Assembly (NCBI RefSeq): GCF_001311825.1
Contig: NZ_BBCB01000011.1
Location: forward strand, 1 to 55,731
Direction: 5' to 3'
DNA: 55,731 nucleotides
Origin: Salidesulfovibrio brasiliensis JCM 12178
Lineage (GTDB): Bacteria > Desulfobacterota > Desulfovibrionia > Desulfovibrionales > Desulfovibrionaceae
In this document: positions 7,424 through 17,220 of the stretch, one piece after another
How the letters are laid out: every line of letters starts with the position of its first letter
Position numbering within the stretch: the stretch's first letter is position 1
Made by a program: the position numbers and the translations under genes
The notes under the pieces: model-generated
What the model was told of the DNA's origin: nothing
Databases searched by the model: none
What the model saw: the letters and a program-made list of their open reading frames with translations, nothing else

Positions 7424-10400
7424 ATGAATAATGCCGACCAAAAAAAGAACTTCAGGAACGGCTCAATGCCGCCGATCAGCGAATTCACGAGCTTGAAACC
7501 GAGCTCGCATCGCTTCGGGCACGCAATGCGGACGCCGAAACATGCTCCCGGTCCGAGGAAGAACCTTCGGATGCCCGCGCTCTCAAACAGGATCGCGACA
7601 GGCTCATGGCCGTGATAGAGAACAGCCCCGCCTCGGTGGTCATCACTGACGTGGACGGGACCATCGTCTATGTGAACCCGTACTTTGAACGACTCACAGG
7701 CTATTCAGCCGAAGAGGCACTTGGCAGCAATCCGCGCATTCTCAAGGCCGGAAACACCCAAGCTCACGTCTATGAAGACCTGTGGGGCACGATCACTCAA
7801 GGAAGAACGTGGACAGGCGACCTGCTGAACCGACGCAAGAACGGATCCCTATTCTGGGAGCGCGCTTCCATCACGCCCCTCTTCGACCCAAAAGGCGAAA
7901 TCACGCACTACGCGGCCATTAAGATAGACATCACCACACGAAAGCAGGTGGAGATCGACCTGACGAGAACAACCTACCTGCTCAATGAAACGGGGCGCAT
8001 CGCCAACATCGGCGGCTGGGAGTACGATCTCGAAACCGGAACGCCATACGTCAGCGAGGGAACCCGCAGGATTCTCGAAGTTCCGGAAGGGTTCACGCCT
8101 GCGCTTGGGGTATCCATCAACTTCTTCTCCGGCGAATCGCGGGACAGGCTTTCCAAGGCCATTGAACATGGGCTGCAAACAGGGGAAGGCTGGGATCTCG
8201 AACTTGAAATCGTGACCGCAAGAGGCAACCACAAATGGGTGCGGTCGATTGGGGAAAGCTCGAAGCAGGACAATACCGTCACCAAGATTTTCGGCACTCT
8301 GCAGGACATCACCGCCACGCGAAAGCTCAAGCAGGAAAAGCGGAACCTGATGCATCAACTGGAGGAGCGTTTCCTGCATCTTGATTTGCTCCACGACGTA
8401 TCCATTGAGGCACACAGGGCCCGCAGTACGGAGCAGTTCATGCAGACTATTGCACGCATGACCCCACAGGCGTGGAACAAATCGGACTGCATTTGTGCAA
8501 GGGTCAGTCTGGGAGACCTCTCCGCCGTGAGCACGCATTTTTCCCCGGCGGGGGTTCCCGTTATTCGCCCAATCCGCACCCAGTCCGGGGAAACCGGCAG
8601 CATCGAAGTGTTCCGCCGGGCAGGATGCAGGGAGGGCGAACCACGCCCCTTCAACAAGGCAGAGGCCTCACTTATCGAATCGCTGGCCGCCATGGTCGAA
8701 CTGTGCCTGAACACGTTGCAGGCACGCGACTCCCTTCGCCTTTCCACCGAGCGCTACCGTCACATCATGAACAGTTCCCGCTCGGTGATCTTTGAAGTGG
8801 ACGCCGACGGGGTCATCCACTTCGTCAACCGGTATGCAGAAGAGGTTTTCGGTTTTTCCCGAAAGGAAATGCTTGGGCACACGCTTACGGACACCATTCT
8901 CCCCAAATACGACAGCGACGGCAATGATCTGGAAGTCGAGATAATGGACGTCATACGTGATACCGGAAAGACGCACGACACCCCTCACGAGAACGAAGTC
9001 GTCACCAAATCGGGCAAAAGACTCTGGTTCAGTTGGTACAACCGCCCCATTTTCGACGCCGAAGGCAAGCTCCAGACCATGGTTTCGGTGGGCATCGACA
9101 CGACTGAACGCAAACGGAACCAACTGGAAACCGAGCAGCGCCAACTTGTTGAACAAACGCTCTCCGAGCTCGGCAAGACCTTGCTCGGACCGTCCGATAT
9201 CAATGAAATATCCCGTCAGGTACTGGAAGCCGGCAAACGCCTGACCGGATGCCGCTACGGCTTTGTCGGCGCAGTGGATGAAGAGACGGGGCACCTCACC
9301 GCCCACACCATGACCCATAATATCTGGGAGGAATGCCAGGTCCCGGACAAGACGTTCATTTTCGAGAAATACTGCGGCCTGTGGGGCTGGGTGCTCGACA
9401 AGGCCGAGCCCATCCTGACCAACCATCCGGTATCGGACCCGCGCTCCGGCGGGACGCCGAAAGGACACATCCCCATAGACAACTTCCTCTCCGTTCCGGC
9501 TGTCGTCGACGGCAGGCTTCTGGGTCAGATCGCCCTTGCCAACACTGCCGGTGGATTTGACCGGGATCACCTTTCCGTGGTCAGCAGGCTGGCCACCCTC
9601 TTCGCCCTCGCCCTGCAGCGCAAACGCTACGAGGAGGAGATCAAACAGGCCCGGGAACAGGCTGAGGAAGCAAGCAAGGCCAAGAGCGCGTTCCTTACCA
9701 AGGTCAGCCATGAAGTCCGCACACCCATGAACTCCATTCTCGGCATGACCGACGTGCTCATGCAAAGCAGGCTCGCGCCCATGCAGCGCGAGTATCTTCG
9801 AAGCGTCAAGAACTCCGGGGAAGTGCTGCTCGCGATCATCAACGACATTCTCGACCTTTCGCGCATCGAAAAAAAACGGTTCGCCCTCGCCCCCAGACCG
9901 TTCCTCCCGAAAAAACTTGTCAAAGGCGTGGTGGACAGCATGCGCGGGCAGGCAGACGAGGCAGGCCTTTCCCTGTCCCTTACCTACGAGAAGTCCATCC
10001 CCGAGTGCCTCGTGGGGGATGCGGACAGGCTCCGGCAGGTTCTCATCAACCTCGTCAACAATGCCATCCGCTTCACGCAGGAAGGAAGCATCACAGTCTC
10101 GGTTTCACCCGTTGAGCCATGTGAAGGAAACAGTGTCGCATGCAGAGTCCGTTTCAACGTGACCGATACCGGATCGGGCATCCCCGAAGAGATCCGTGAC
10201 AGCATCCTCGACAGATTTTCACAGGGGGACGACTCCCTATCAAGGACCCATGGCGGGCTCGGCCTCGGACTCGCCATCTCGGTGGAGATCATACAGAAGA
10301 TGGGCGGCGAGATGCTGATAGACAGCACGCCCGGAGCGGGCAGCAGCTTTACCTTTGACATCCTCTTTGAAGTCGGGGAGATGCCCGCCGGATTTGAAAG

Positions 10401-11226
10401 CAGCATCGCCCCCCCGGCCATCAGCAGTCTTCCCGAACCGACCAAACGGCTTTCCGTGCTTCTGGCGGATGACAATGAAGACAATAAACAGGTAATAAAG
10501 GCTTTTCTCGACAGAATCGGCCATGATCTGACCGTGGTCAACAATGGACGCGAAGCGCTGGAAGCCCTGCGTCGGCAGCACTACGACGCGGTGCTCATGG
10601 ATGTGGAAATGCCGGTGATGAACGGGATCGACGCCACAAGACACATTCGCGGCGGCGAAGCCGGGGAAGAGGCATCCTCGACAAGCATCATCGCCATGAC
10701 CGCCCATGCCCAGTCCGGAACCAAGGAAGAGTGCAAGGAAGCGGGCATGGATGACTATCTGACCAAACCGGTATCCATGCGCGAACTTGCGGCGGCGCTG
10801 GAACGGGTTGCAAGCAGGCTGCCCGCAACACTGGAAGACGCCGGCAGGCTTGATACGCCAAGCGTAATGGTCCATCTGGGCGGTGATCTGTCGCTGCTTC
10901 ATGACCTGTATAGGATATTCATCCGCACTGCACCGCAACGGCTGGATGAAATCGAGGAGTACCTTGAGGAAATGGATACGGAAGGGGCGGTACGTGCGGC
11001 GCACTCTCTCAAGGGAAACGCCGCGACCATCGGCGCAGGCAGGCTGGAGGAACGCATCGCGAGGCTGCACGACCACCTGATACTCGAGGAATGGTCCGAA
11101 GCCCGGGACATCCTGCCCGGCGTCCGGTCAAGCACTCTCTTCATCCGCGACATGCTGGAAAAAGAGATGGAACAACTCTCTCAAAACGAACCACTGAGCG
11201 ACAATGGCCAGACTTCACATCATTGA
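7424..11226 (+). CDS. Multi-PAS/GAF hybrid histidine kinase with receiver and HPt domains; frame broken near the start
   Basis: The frame open from the ATG at 7606 is already coding upstream (KELQERLNAADQRIHELETEL, a coiled coil) but has no start. An ATG at 7424 joins it if one A is added to the A7 run at 7440-7446, giving about 1267 residues. Domains in order are coiled coil, PAS, PAS_3-like, a weak GAF-like region, PAS, GAF, HisKA, HATPase, receiver and HPt. Key motifs are the HisKA box VSHEVRTPMNSI, the HATPase boxes LINLVNNAIRFT, DTGSGIP and GGLGLGLAI, receiver DAVLMDVEMPVMNG and HPt AAHSLKGNAA. No membrane helix is seen, so it is a cytoplasmic phosphorelay kinase. It overlaps the next gene by 23 bases, which makes that sigma54 activator its likely partner. 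Confidence 0.88.
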
Positions 11227-12624
11227 CGACGACGAAATGACCTGCCGCACGCTGGAACGCATGGCGGAGCAGATGGGGCATGCTGGCAGTTCTTCCATGT
11301 CGCTGGGCGAAGGCACCCGGCGCGTTGAGACCGAAAGGCCGGACCTGCTCTTTCTGGACGTGAAGCTGCCGGACGGCAACGGGCTGGAGGCGCTCTCCGG
11401 CCTCATGGACAGCGTTCCGGACATGGTTGTCATCATCGTGACTGCGGTGGGCGATTCCGAAAGCGCGGAGCTCGCCATTCGTGCTGGTGCATGGGACTAT
11501 GTGCAAAAACCGCTTTCCCTGCCGCAGCTGCAGACCTCTGTGGAGCGCGCCCTTCGCTTCAAGAACAAGGCCAAACAGGCCGCCGAAACCTATAAGCTGG
11601 AGCGACGGGGCATCATCGGCTCCAGCCCGAGATTTCTTGAATGCTTCAACCAGCTCGGCAAGGCCGCGGCAAGCGAACTGCGACCCTCATCACCGGGCAG
11701 ACCGGGACCGGCAAGGAACTCTTTGCCCGTGCCATTCACGACAACAGCGCAAAAGCCAAGGGCTCGTTCGTCATCGTGGACTGCGCCTCGCTCCCGGCCA
11801 ACCTTGCGGAGAGCACCCTCTTCGGCCACCGGCGCGGAGCGTTTACCGGCGCGGACGCCATGCGTCAGGGCCTTGTGGCACGAGCGGACGGCGGCAGCCT
11901 CTTTCTGGACGAAATCGGTGAAATGCCGCTCGACACCCAACGGGTTCTCTTGCGTGTTCTGCAAGAAAAACGGTTCCGTCCTGTGGGCGGCGACACGGAA
12001 CAAAAAAGCGACTTCCGGCTCATCGCCGCCACCAACCGCAACCTGAATAAAGAAGTCGAAGAAGGCCGCTTCCGCGAAGACCTGCTGTACAGAATCCGGG
12101 GATTCGTCATCGACCTGCCCAGGCTGGCCGAACGCAACGGCGACATCCTCGAACTGGCCCGTCATTTCGTGCAGCGTCTTTCCCGCGGCGACAGCGAAGG
12201 CGGCTGGACCATTTCTCAGGAATACATCGACATGCTGCGCCGCTACGAATGGCCGGGCAACGTGCGGGAACTGGCGCACGCCGTGGAGCACTCCGTTGCC
12301 AGAGCGGGCAGCTCCCCGGAACTGCTGCCGGAACACCTTCCGGTGGAAATCCGGGCCAGCGTCACCGGAGCCAGAATGACGCCATCGCACGAGAGCGAGA
12401 CATCCCCGGCTCCCGCGTCCCGACAGACACCTGAAGCCGATCCCGCTCCTCTCCGGGAGTTCAAGGATTTCAAAGAGGAACAAACCCTTCGCATCGAACG
12501 GGAGTACCTCATCCGCCTCAAGCAGGCCGCAGGGGGCGACCCCGCAGAAGCGCGGCGCATCTCCGGCCTCTCCAAAAGCAGGATGTACGCTCTGCTGAAA
12601 AAGCACGGAATCGTCTTGAGCTGA
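11204..12624 (+). CDS. NtrC-family sigma54-dependent response regulator; frame broken once
   Basis: The two halves lie in different frames and join at 11676-11677, where adding one A restores [16 protein letters not shown] and a 473-residue protein. The receiver starts [15 protein letters not shown], with the phosphoacceptor in [13 protein letters not shown]. The AAA+ domain has Walker A GQTGTGKE, the sigma54-contact loop RRGAFTGAD, Walker [12 protein letters not shown] and the arginine-finger region [13 protein letters not shown] Fis-type helix-turn-helix closes the protein ([22 protein letters not shown]). It should turn on sigma54 promoters when phosphorylated by the overlapping hybrid kinase. 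A sigma54-like element lies 160 bases downstream, before the chemoreceptor gene. Confidence 0.92.
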
Positions 12625-12645
12625 TCCGCTTTTTCGTCCTCTTTC

Positions 12646-12683
12646 GCAAGACCGGGTCCTACCCAAAAGGACTCGGGTCTTGC
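12646..12683 (+). other. Long inverted repeat after the sigma54 activator gene
   Basis: GCAAGACC (12646-12653) pairs with GGTCTTGC (12676-12683), with an inner GTCCT/AGGAC pair. No T run follows, so it is not a standard intrinsic terminator. It may be a weak terminator, an mRNA end structure or an activator binding site about 100 bases upstream of the sigma54-like element. Confidence 0.4.
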
Positions 12684-12784
12684 AGGAAAGGACCCCAACA
12701 CGCAGGACACCGGCCCTGCTCAATCGCCCCTTCGCAACCAACTGATAAAGCTCATTTTATTTTTTGTGTTCAAACGTCTGTTGT

Positions 12785-12800
12785 TGGTACACATCTTGTT
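12785..12800 (+). promoter_or_regulatory. Possible sigma54 promoter of the chemoreceptor gene
   Basis: TGGTAC, five bases, TTGTT. This fits the TGGCAC-N5-TTGCW spacing, but the -12 GC is GT, so it is a weakened match. It lies 52 bases before the MCP start and just after a sigma54 activator gene, which raises its plausibility. Confidence 0.35.
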
Positions 12801-12851
12801 ACCCCCTCCTGTAGAGATGTTCTCAGAAAAAACCTACAAGGGGATACGCAA

Positions 12852-14987
12852 ATGTTCTTTTCCAACCTCAAAATCGGTATCAAGCTTGGCATCGGGTTCG
12901 GACTTGTACTGCTGATTTTCGGTGGTCTGTCCTACTACACATACAATTCGCTACAGACGCTCGGCGAAGCGCAGCACGTCGGCGCGCACACCGCAGAAGA
13001 CGCGGTTTTCCTCGGCATTGTCGACTCCCGTGCCGAGCACCTTTACTCCATCATAGGCGACACCCTGCTCTCGCAGGATGTGGAAGCGGGCACTGAGGAG
13101 TTCAGCGAATTCCGTGAACAGGCCCAAAAGGACATCGAGCGCGTTTACGTGATAGCTGGTGACGCTGACAAGCGTGGCGCCCAGCAGTTTGAGGCTGCAT
13201 ATACCGATTACATGGACGTGTTCGACAAAAAGGTGGTCCCGACCCTTCAGAGCGGAGTGGCCAGCCTTCAGGCGCTCAGTGCCATCGGTCTTGAGGCGGC
13301 GGAAGCACGGCGCAGCACCATGGAACATCTCGACGCGATGCTCGAAAAGCTCAACGCAGCAATGGTTACTGAAGACGAGCGCTTTGACGCTCTTCATGGC
13401 TCCACCATGTCCACGACACTGTACGCCTCCATCGGTGGCGTACTCGCCGCCCTCCTTCTCGGGGGAATCATCACCATCAGCATCGCCCGGCCCATCAACA
13501 GCCTGAGCGAGGAGGCCGAGGCCATCGCAGAAGGCAACTTCCGCATCGATCTCACCGGACTCGACCGACGTGACGAAGTCGGCGGCGTGGCATCGGCGCT
13601 TTCCAAGGTGCGAGACAACTGCGCCCGGCTTGAAGACGAGATTGAAACCATGGCCGCAGAAGTGCAGCGAGGCAACCTCACCTACCGCGGAAGCGGGGAA
13701 GGCTTCATGGGCGAATACGCGGAAATCATGAACGAGATCAACAGGCTCGCCGTTGTCTACACCGACTATCTGGACAACATCCCATCGCCGGTCATGACCA
13801 TTGATACAGACTTCAACGTCCTGTTCATGAACAAGGCAGGAGCTGCGGCAGGCAACATCGACAGCAAGGCGCTCATCGGCACCAAGTGCTTCGACCACTT
13901 CCGCACCGAGGACTGCAACACCAAGAACTGCGCCTGTCACCGGTCCATCCAGACGTCGCAGAATCAGGAATCGCAGACCATCGCACGCCCCGAAGTCGGC
14001 ACGCTGGACATCTCCTACGCCGCCCGTCCCATCAAGGACAAGTCGGGCAAGATCGTCGGCGCCATCGAACTGGTCACGGACCTGACTGAAATCCGTCAGG
14101 CCGAACGGCGCATGGTCAAGATTGCCAACTCTGCCGAAGGCATCTCCCAGCGACTCTCCGTTGCCTCGGAACAGCTTGCCGCGCAGGTCGATCAGGTATC
14201 CAAGGGCGCAGGCGTGCAGCGTGACCGCGTGGGCGAAACCGCCACTGCCATGGAACAGATGAACGCAACCGTTCTCGAAGTGGCCAGAAACGCAAGCAGC
14301 GCGTCCACCAGCTCCAACGACGCCAAGGCAGAAGCCGAGCGCGGTGCCGACATCGTCGGTCAGGCCGTGGCCGCCATCGCCGAAGTGCTGACCACCACGG
14401 AAGGCCTGCGGGAAAACATGCGCGGCTTGGAGCGCGAGACCGACGCCATCGGCAAGGTCATGGACGTCATCACCGACATTGCGGACCAGACCAACCTGCT
14501 TGCCCTGAACGCCGCCATTGAGGCCGCCCGTGCAGGCGACGCAGGACGCGGGTTCGCCGTGGTCGCGGACGAAGTTCGCAAGCTCGCGGAAAAGACCATG
14601 GGTGCCACCAAGGAAGTCGGCGAAAGCATCAGCTCCATTCAGACTTCGGCAACGGTGAACCTCAAGAGCGTGGAGTCTGCCACGGAGATGGTCAACCGTG
14701 CCACCGAACTGGCCTCGCGTTCCGGTGAAACCCTGAGCGCCATCGTGAATCTTGCTGGAGACAGCGCCTCGCAGGTCGAAGGCATTGCCACGGCATCCGA
14801 GGAGCAGTCCGCTGCTTCGGAGCAGATTAACGCGGCCCTTGAAGACGTCAACGTCGTCGTGGGCGAGACGGCCGAAGGGATGGTCGATTCCTCTCGCTCG
14901 GTCAACGAACTGACCAGCATGACCGCAGAGCTGAACTCGCTCATCATGGAACTTCAGAGCTCCGGCAACGGAAGCAAGGCTGCATAG
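12852..14987 (+). CDS. Methyl-accepting chemotaxis protein with a cysteine-rich PAS domain
   Basis: 711 residues. A membrane helix (11-30), a periplasmic four-helix-bundle-type domain and a second helix (about 195-212) are followed by HAMP ([19 protein letters not shown]). A PAS domain then spans roughly 305-420, and the C-terminal signalling domain has the hairpin tip [19 protein letters not shown]. The PAS domain carries a cluster of cysteines: [19 protein letters not shown]. Similar cysteine-containing PAS domains occur in other deltaproteobacterial chemoreceptors. They may sense redox state or bind a metal or cofactor, but no standard CxxCH heme motif is present. A Shine-Dalgarno AAGGGG precedes the start. 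The next gene starts one base after the stop, so the two are probably cotranscribed. Confidence 0.95.
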   Translation: MFFSNLKIGIKLGIGFGLVLLIFGGLSYYTYNSLQTLGEAQHVGAHTAEDAVFLGIVDSRAEHLYSIIGDTLLSQDVEAGTEEFSEFREQAQKDIERVYVIAGDADKRGAQQFEAAYTDYMDVFDKKVVPTLQSGVASLQALSAIGLEAAEARRSTMEHLDAMLEKLNAAMVTEDERFDALHGSTMSTTLYASIGGVLAALLLGGIITISIARPINSLSEEAEAIAEGNFRIDLTGLDRRDEVGGVASALSKVRDNCARLEDEIETMAAEVQRGNLTYRGSGEGFMGEYAEIMNEINRLAVVYTDYLDNIPSPVMTIDTDFNVLFMNKAGAAAGNIDSKALIGTKCFDHFRTEDCNTKNCACHRSIQTSQNQESQTIARPEVGTLDISYAARPIKDKSGKIVGAIELVTDLTEIRQAERRMVKIANSAEGISQRLSVASEQLAAQVDQVSKGAGVQRDRVGETATAMEQMNATVLEVARNASSASTSSNDAKAEAERGADIVGQAVAAIAEVLTTTEGLRENMRGLERETDAIGKVMDVITDIADQTNLLALNAAIEAARAGDAGRGFAVVADEVRKLAEKTMGATKEVGESISSIQTSATVNLKSVESATEMVNRATELASRSGETLSAIVNLAGDSASQVEGIATASEEQSAASEQINAALEDVNVVVGETAEGMVDSSRSVNELTSMTAELNSLIMELQSSGNGSKAA

Positions 14988-14988
14988 C

Positions 14989-17220
14989 ATGAACAGGACA
15001 ACCACCCAGCGAACCATGCCCCCTCATGATTCGGCAACGCCGCCGCGTCGCATCCTCGTCGTGGACGATGAGGAACTGACGCGGCGGCTGACCGGGGGCC
15101 TCGTCGAACAGATGGGGTTTGAACCGATCTCTGCCGGCTCGGGCGAAGAGGCTATCGACAAGCTCGACGACAGTATCGACATGGTACTGCTGGACGTGCT
15201 CATGCCCGGCATGAGCGGCTTCGAACTCACCCGTCGCATCAGGGAAGACGAAAAATACCACGACCTGCCGGTCATTCTCATCACCACCCTCAAGGGGCGT
15301 GAGGAAAAACTGGCTGGCGTGGAAGCCGGTGCCAACGACTTCATCTCCAAACCGGTGGACAAGACCGAGCTCACCGTCCGCATGGACTCCCTGCTGCGCA
15401 TGCGCGACATGCAGCGGCGGGAACGCAAGCACAAGGAACAGCTCGCACAGATGGTCTCCGCCCTCGAAACGGCTCACGGGGAACTTGAAAACCGGGTCAA
15501 AAGCCGTACGGCAGAGCTTCAGAACACGGCAGACAAGCTGCGTAAGGAGATCAGCCATCGCCAGTCGGTTCAGATGGAGTTGGAACTCCTCGAAGAGATA
15601 TTCAACAACTCCATACAGGGCATCACCATCACTGATGCCGACTGCAATATCATCAAGATCAACCCGGCGTTCTCGGCCATTACCGGATACACGGCTGACG
15701 AGGTGTACGGCCGCAACCCGCGCATCCTGAAGTCCAACAAGCATGACGAGGATTTCTACAGAGGCATGTGGGAGAAAATCAAGACCCACGGCCGCTGGTC
15801 CGGGGAGATATGGAACCGCCGCAAAAGCGGCGACGCGTACCCTGAATGGCTCAAAATATTTGCGTTTTACGATGAAGAAGGCACGGTGGTGAATTACGCC
15901 GCCATCTTCCATGACCTGACCGAAGCCAAGGAAAAGGACGAGCGCATCGAGTATCAGGCCAGCTATGACGCCCTGACCTCGCTGCCAAACCGCAGTCTTT
16001 TCCTCGACAGACTGCGCACAGGACTCAGCACCGCGGACCGTTCGGGAGCGCGGGTTGCACTGCTGTGCCTGAACCTCAACAACTTCAAGCACATCAACGA
16101 CACCTACGGATACCTCGCCGGTGACGCCATCCTGCAGGAGATCGCACGGCGGCTGCGCGCACTCACCGGATCGGGCGACGCCGTGGCGCGCCTTGACGGC
16201 GACATGTTCGCGATGATGATGACAGATCCGAAAGACGATCAGGAAATCGTCAAGCTCACGGAGCAGATTCAGCAGCTCATCAGTACGCCCATCCAGTTCC
16301 TCGGCCACAAGCTGGACCTGTCCACGCGCATAGGCATCAGCATGGCTCCGGACGACAGCGAACACTATGAAACGCTGCTTGGACAGGCCGAGCTTGCAAT
16401 GGACCGGGCAAAAAAGCTGGGCGAGAACACGGTACAGTTCTTCACCAAGGACATGAACGACCGCATGGTCAGGCGCATGGAACTGGAGAAGAAGCTCAGG
16501 ACGGCGCTGCAGGAGCAGGAATTCAAGCTGTTCTACCAGCCAAGAATATGCATCAAGTCCATGAAGATCATCGGCTGGGAAGCTCTCATCCGTTGGGAAA
16601 ACGAGGGACAGATAGTCAGCCCCGGCGAGTTCATCCCGCTGGCTGAAGAGACCGGGCTGATAATACCCATCGGCGAATGGGTGGTCCGTCAGGCCTGTGA
16701 GGATTTCCGCAAGCTGAATCTCCCGGACCGTATTGTCTCGGTCAACCTTTCGCCGCTCCAGTTCAGCCACAAGGAACTCAACGAAACCCTGAAGCGCATC
16801 ACCAAGGAAACCGGAATGGCGCCGCACTCGCTCGAGCTCGAAATCACCGAGACCAACGCCATGACCGATGTCCACGCCAGCGTTTCACGGCTCAAGGCGC
16901 TCTCGGACATGGGGTTCCGTCTGGCCATTGACGACTTCGGGACCGGATACTCCTCGCTTGCCTACCTCAAGGAGTTCCCCATCGACGTCCTCAAGATCGA
17001 CATGTCCTTCATTCAGGACATCGAAAAGGACGCCAACAGCCGCATGATCGTCTCCACGATCATCGACATGGCCAAGAACTTCCGGCTGGAGGTTGTGGCG
17101 GAAGGCGTCGAGACGGACGAACAGCTCGAGTTCCTGAAAAAGCGCGGATGCGATCAGGTTCAGGGCTACCTTCTGGGCAAGCCCGCCCCCTTCAAGGACA
17201 TATTACTGGAACTTCCCTAG
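14989..17220 (+). CDS. Response regulator with PAS, degenerate GGDEF and intact EAL domains (c-di-GMP phosphodiesterase)
   Basis: 743 residues: receiver (about 17-135, phosphoacceptor in MVLLDVLMPGMSG), coiled coil, PAS (195-315), GGDEF (330-485) and EAL (495-743). The GGDEF signature is replaced by DGDMF at residues 403-407, so diguanylate cyclase activity should be lost. The EAL domain keeps EALIRW (Glu531), DDFGTGYSSL, LKIDMSF and EGVETDEQ, so it should hydrolyse c-di-GMP. The degenerate GGDEF may act as a GTP-binding regulatory domain, as in other such tandem proteins (inference). Start 14989 is one base after the MCP stop; Met at 15016 is an alternative. Its stop overlaps the stop of the convergent kinase gene: both share CTAG at 17217-17220, leaving no terminator space. 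Confidence 0.93.
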   Translation: MNRTTTQRTMPPHDSATPPRRILVVDDEELTRRLTGGLVEQMGFEPISAGSGEEAIDKLDDSIDMVLLDVLMPGMSGFELTRRIREDEKYHDLPVILITTLKGREEKLAGVEAGANDFISKPVDKTELTVRMDSLLRMRDMQRRERKHKEQLAQMVSALETAHGELENRVKSRTAELQNTADKLRKEISHRQSVQMELELLEEIFNNSIQGITITDADCNIIKINPAFSAITGYTADEVYGRNPRILKSNKHDEDFYRGMWEKIKTHGRWSGEIWNRRKSGDAYPEWLKIFAFYDEEGTVVNYAAIFHDLTEAKEKDERIEYQASYDALTSLPNRSLFLDRLRTGLSTADRSGARVALLCLNLNNFKHINDTYGYLAGDAILQEIARRLRALTGSGDAVARLDGDMFAMMMTDPKDDQEIVKLTEQIQQLISTPIQFLGHKLDLSTRIGISMAPDDSEHYETLLGQAELAMDRAKKLGENTVQFFTKDMNDRMVRRMELEKKLRTALQEQEFKLFYQPRICIKSMKIIGWEALIRWENEGQIVSPGEFIPLAEETGLIIPIGEWVVRQACEDFRKLNLPDRIVSVNLSPLQFSHKELNETLKRITKETGMAPHSLELEITETNAMTDVHASVSRLKALSDMGFRLAIDDFGTGYSSLAYLKEFPIDVLKIDMSFIQDIEKDANSRMIVSTIIDMAKNFRLEVVAEGVETDEQLEFLKKRGCDQVQGYLLGKPAPFKDILLELP

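Noticed and set aside
13906-13945. c-type heme site in the chemoreceptor PAS domain
   Set aside because: The cysteines read CNTKNCACH, which is not CxxCH, and the PAS domain is cytoplasmic where c-heme attachment does not occur.
12951-15017. 688-codon minus-strand ORF opposite the chemoreceptor
   Set aside because: Shadow frame of the MCP gene; no domain or ribosome site.
14944-16875. 643-codon minus-strand ORF opposite the GGDEF-EAL gene
   Set aside because: Shadow frame; the plus strand carries intact receiver, PAS and EAL motifs.
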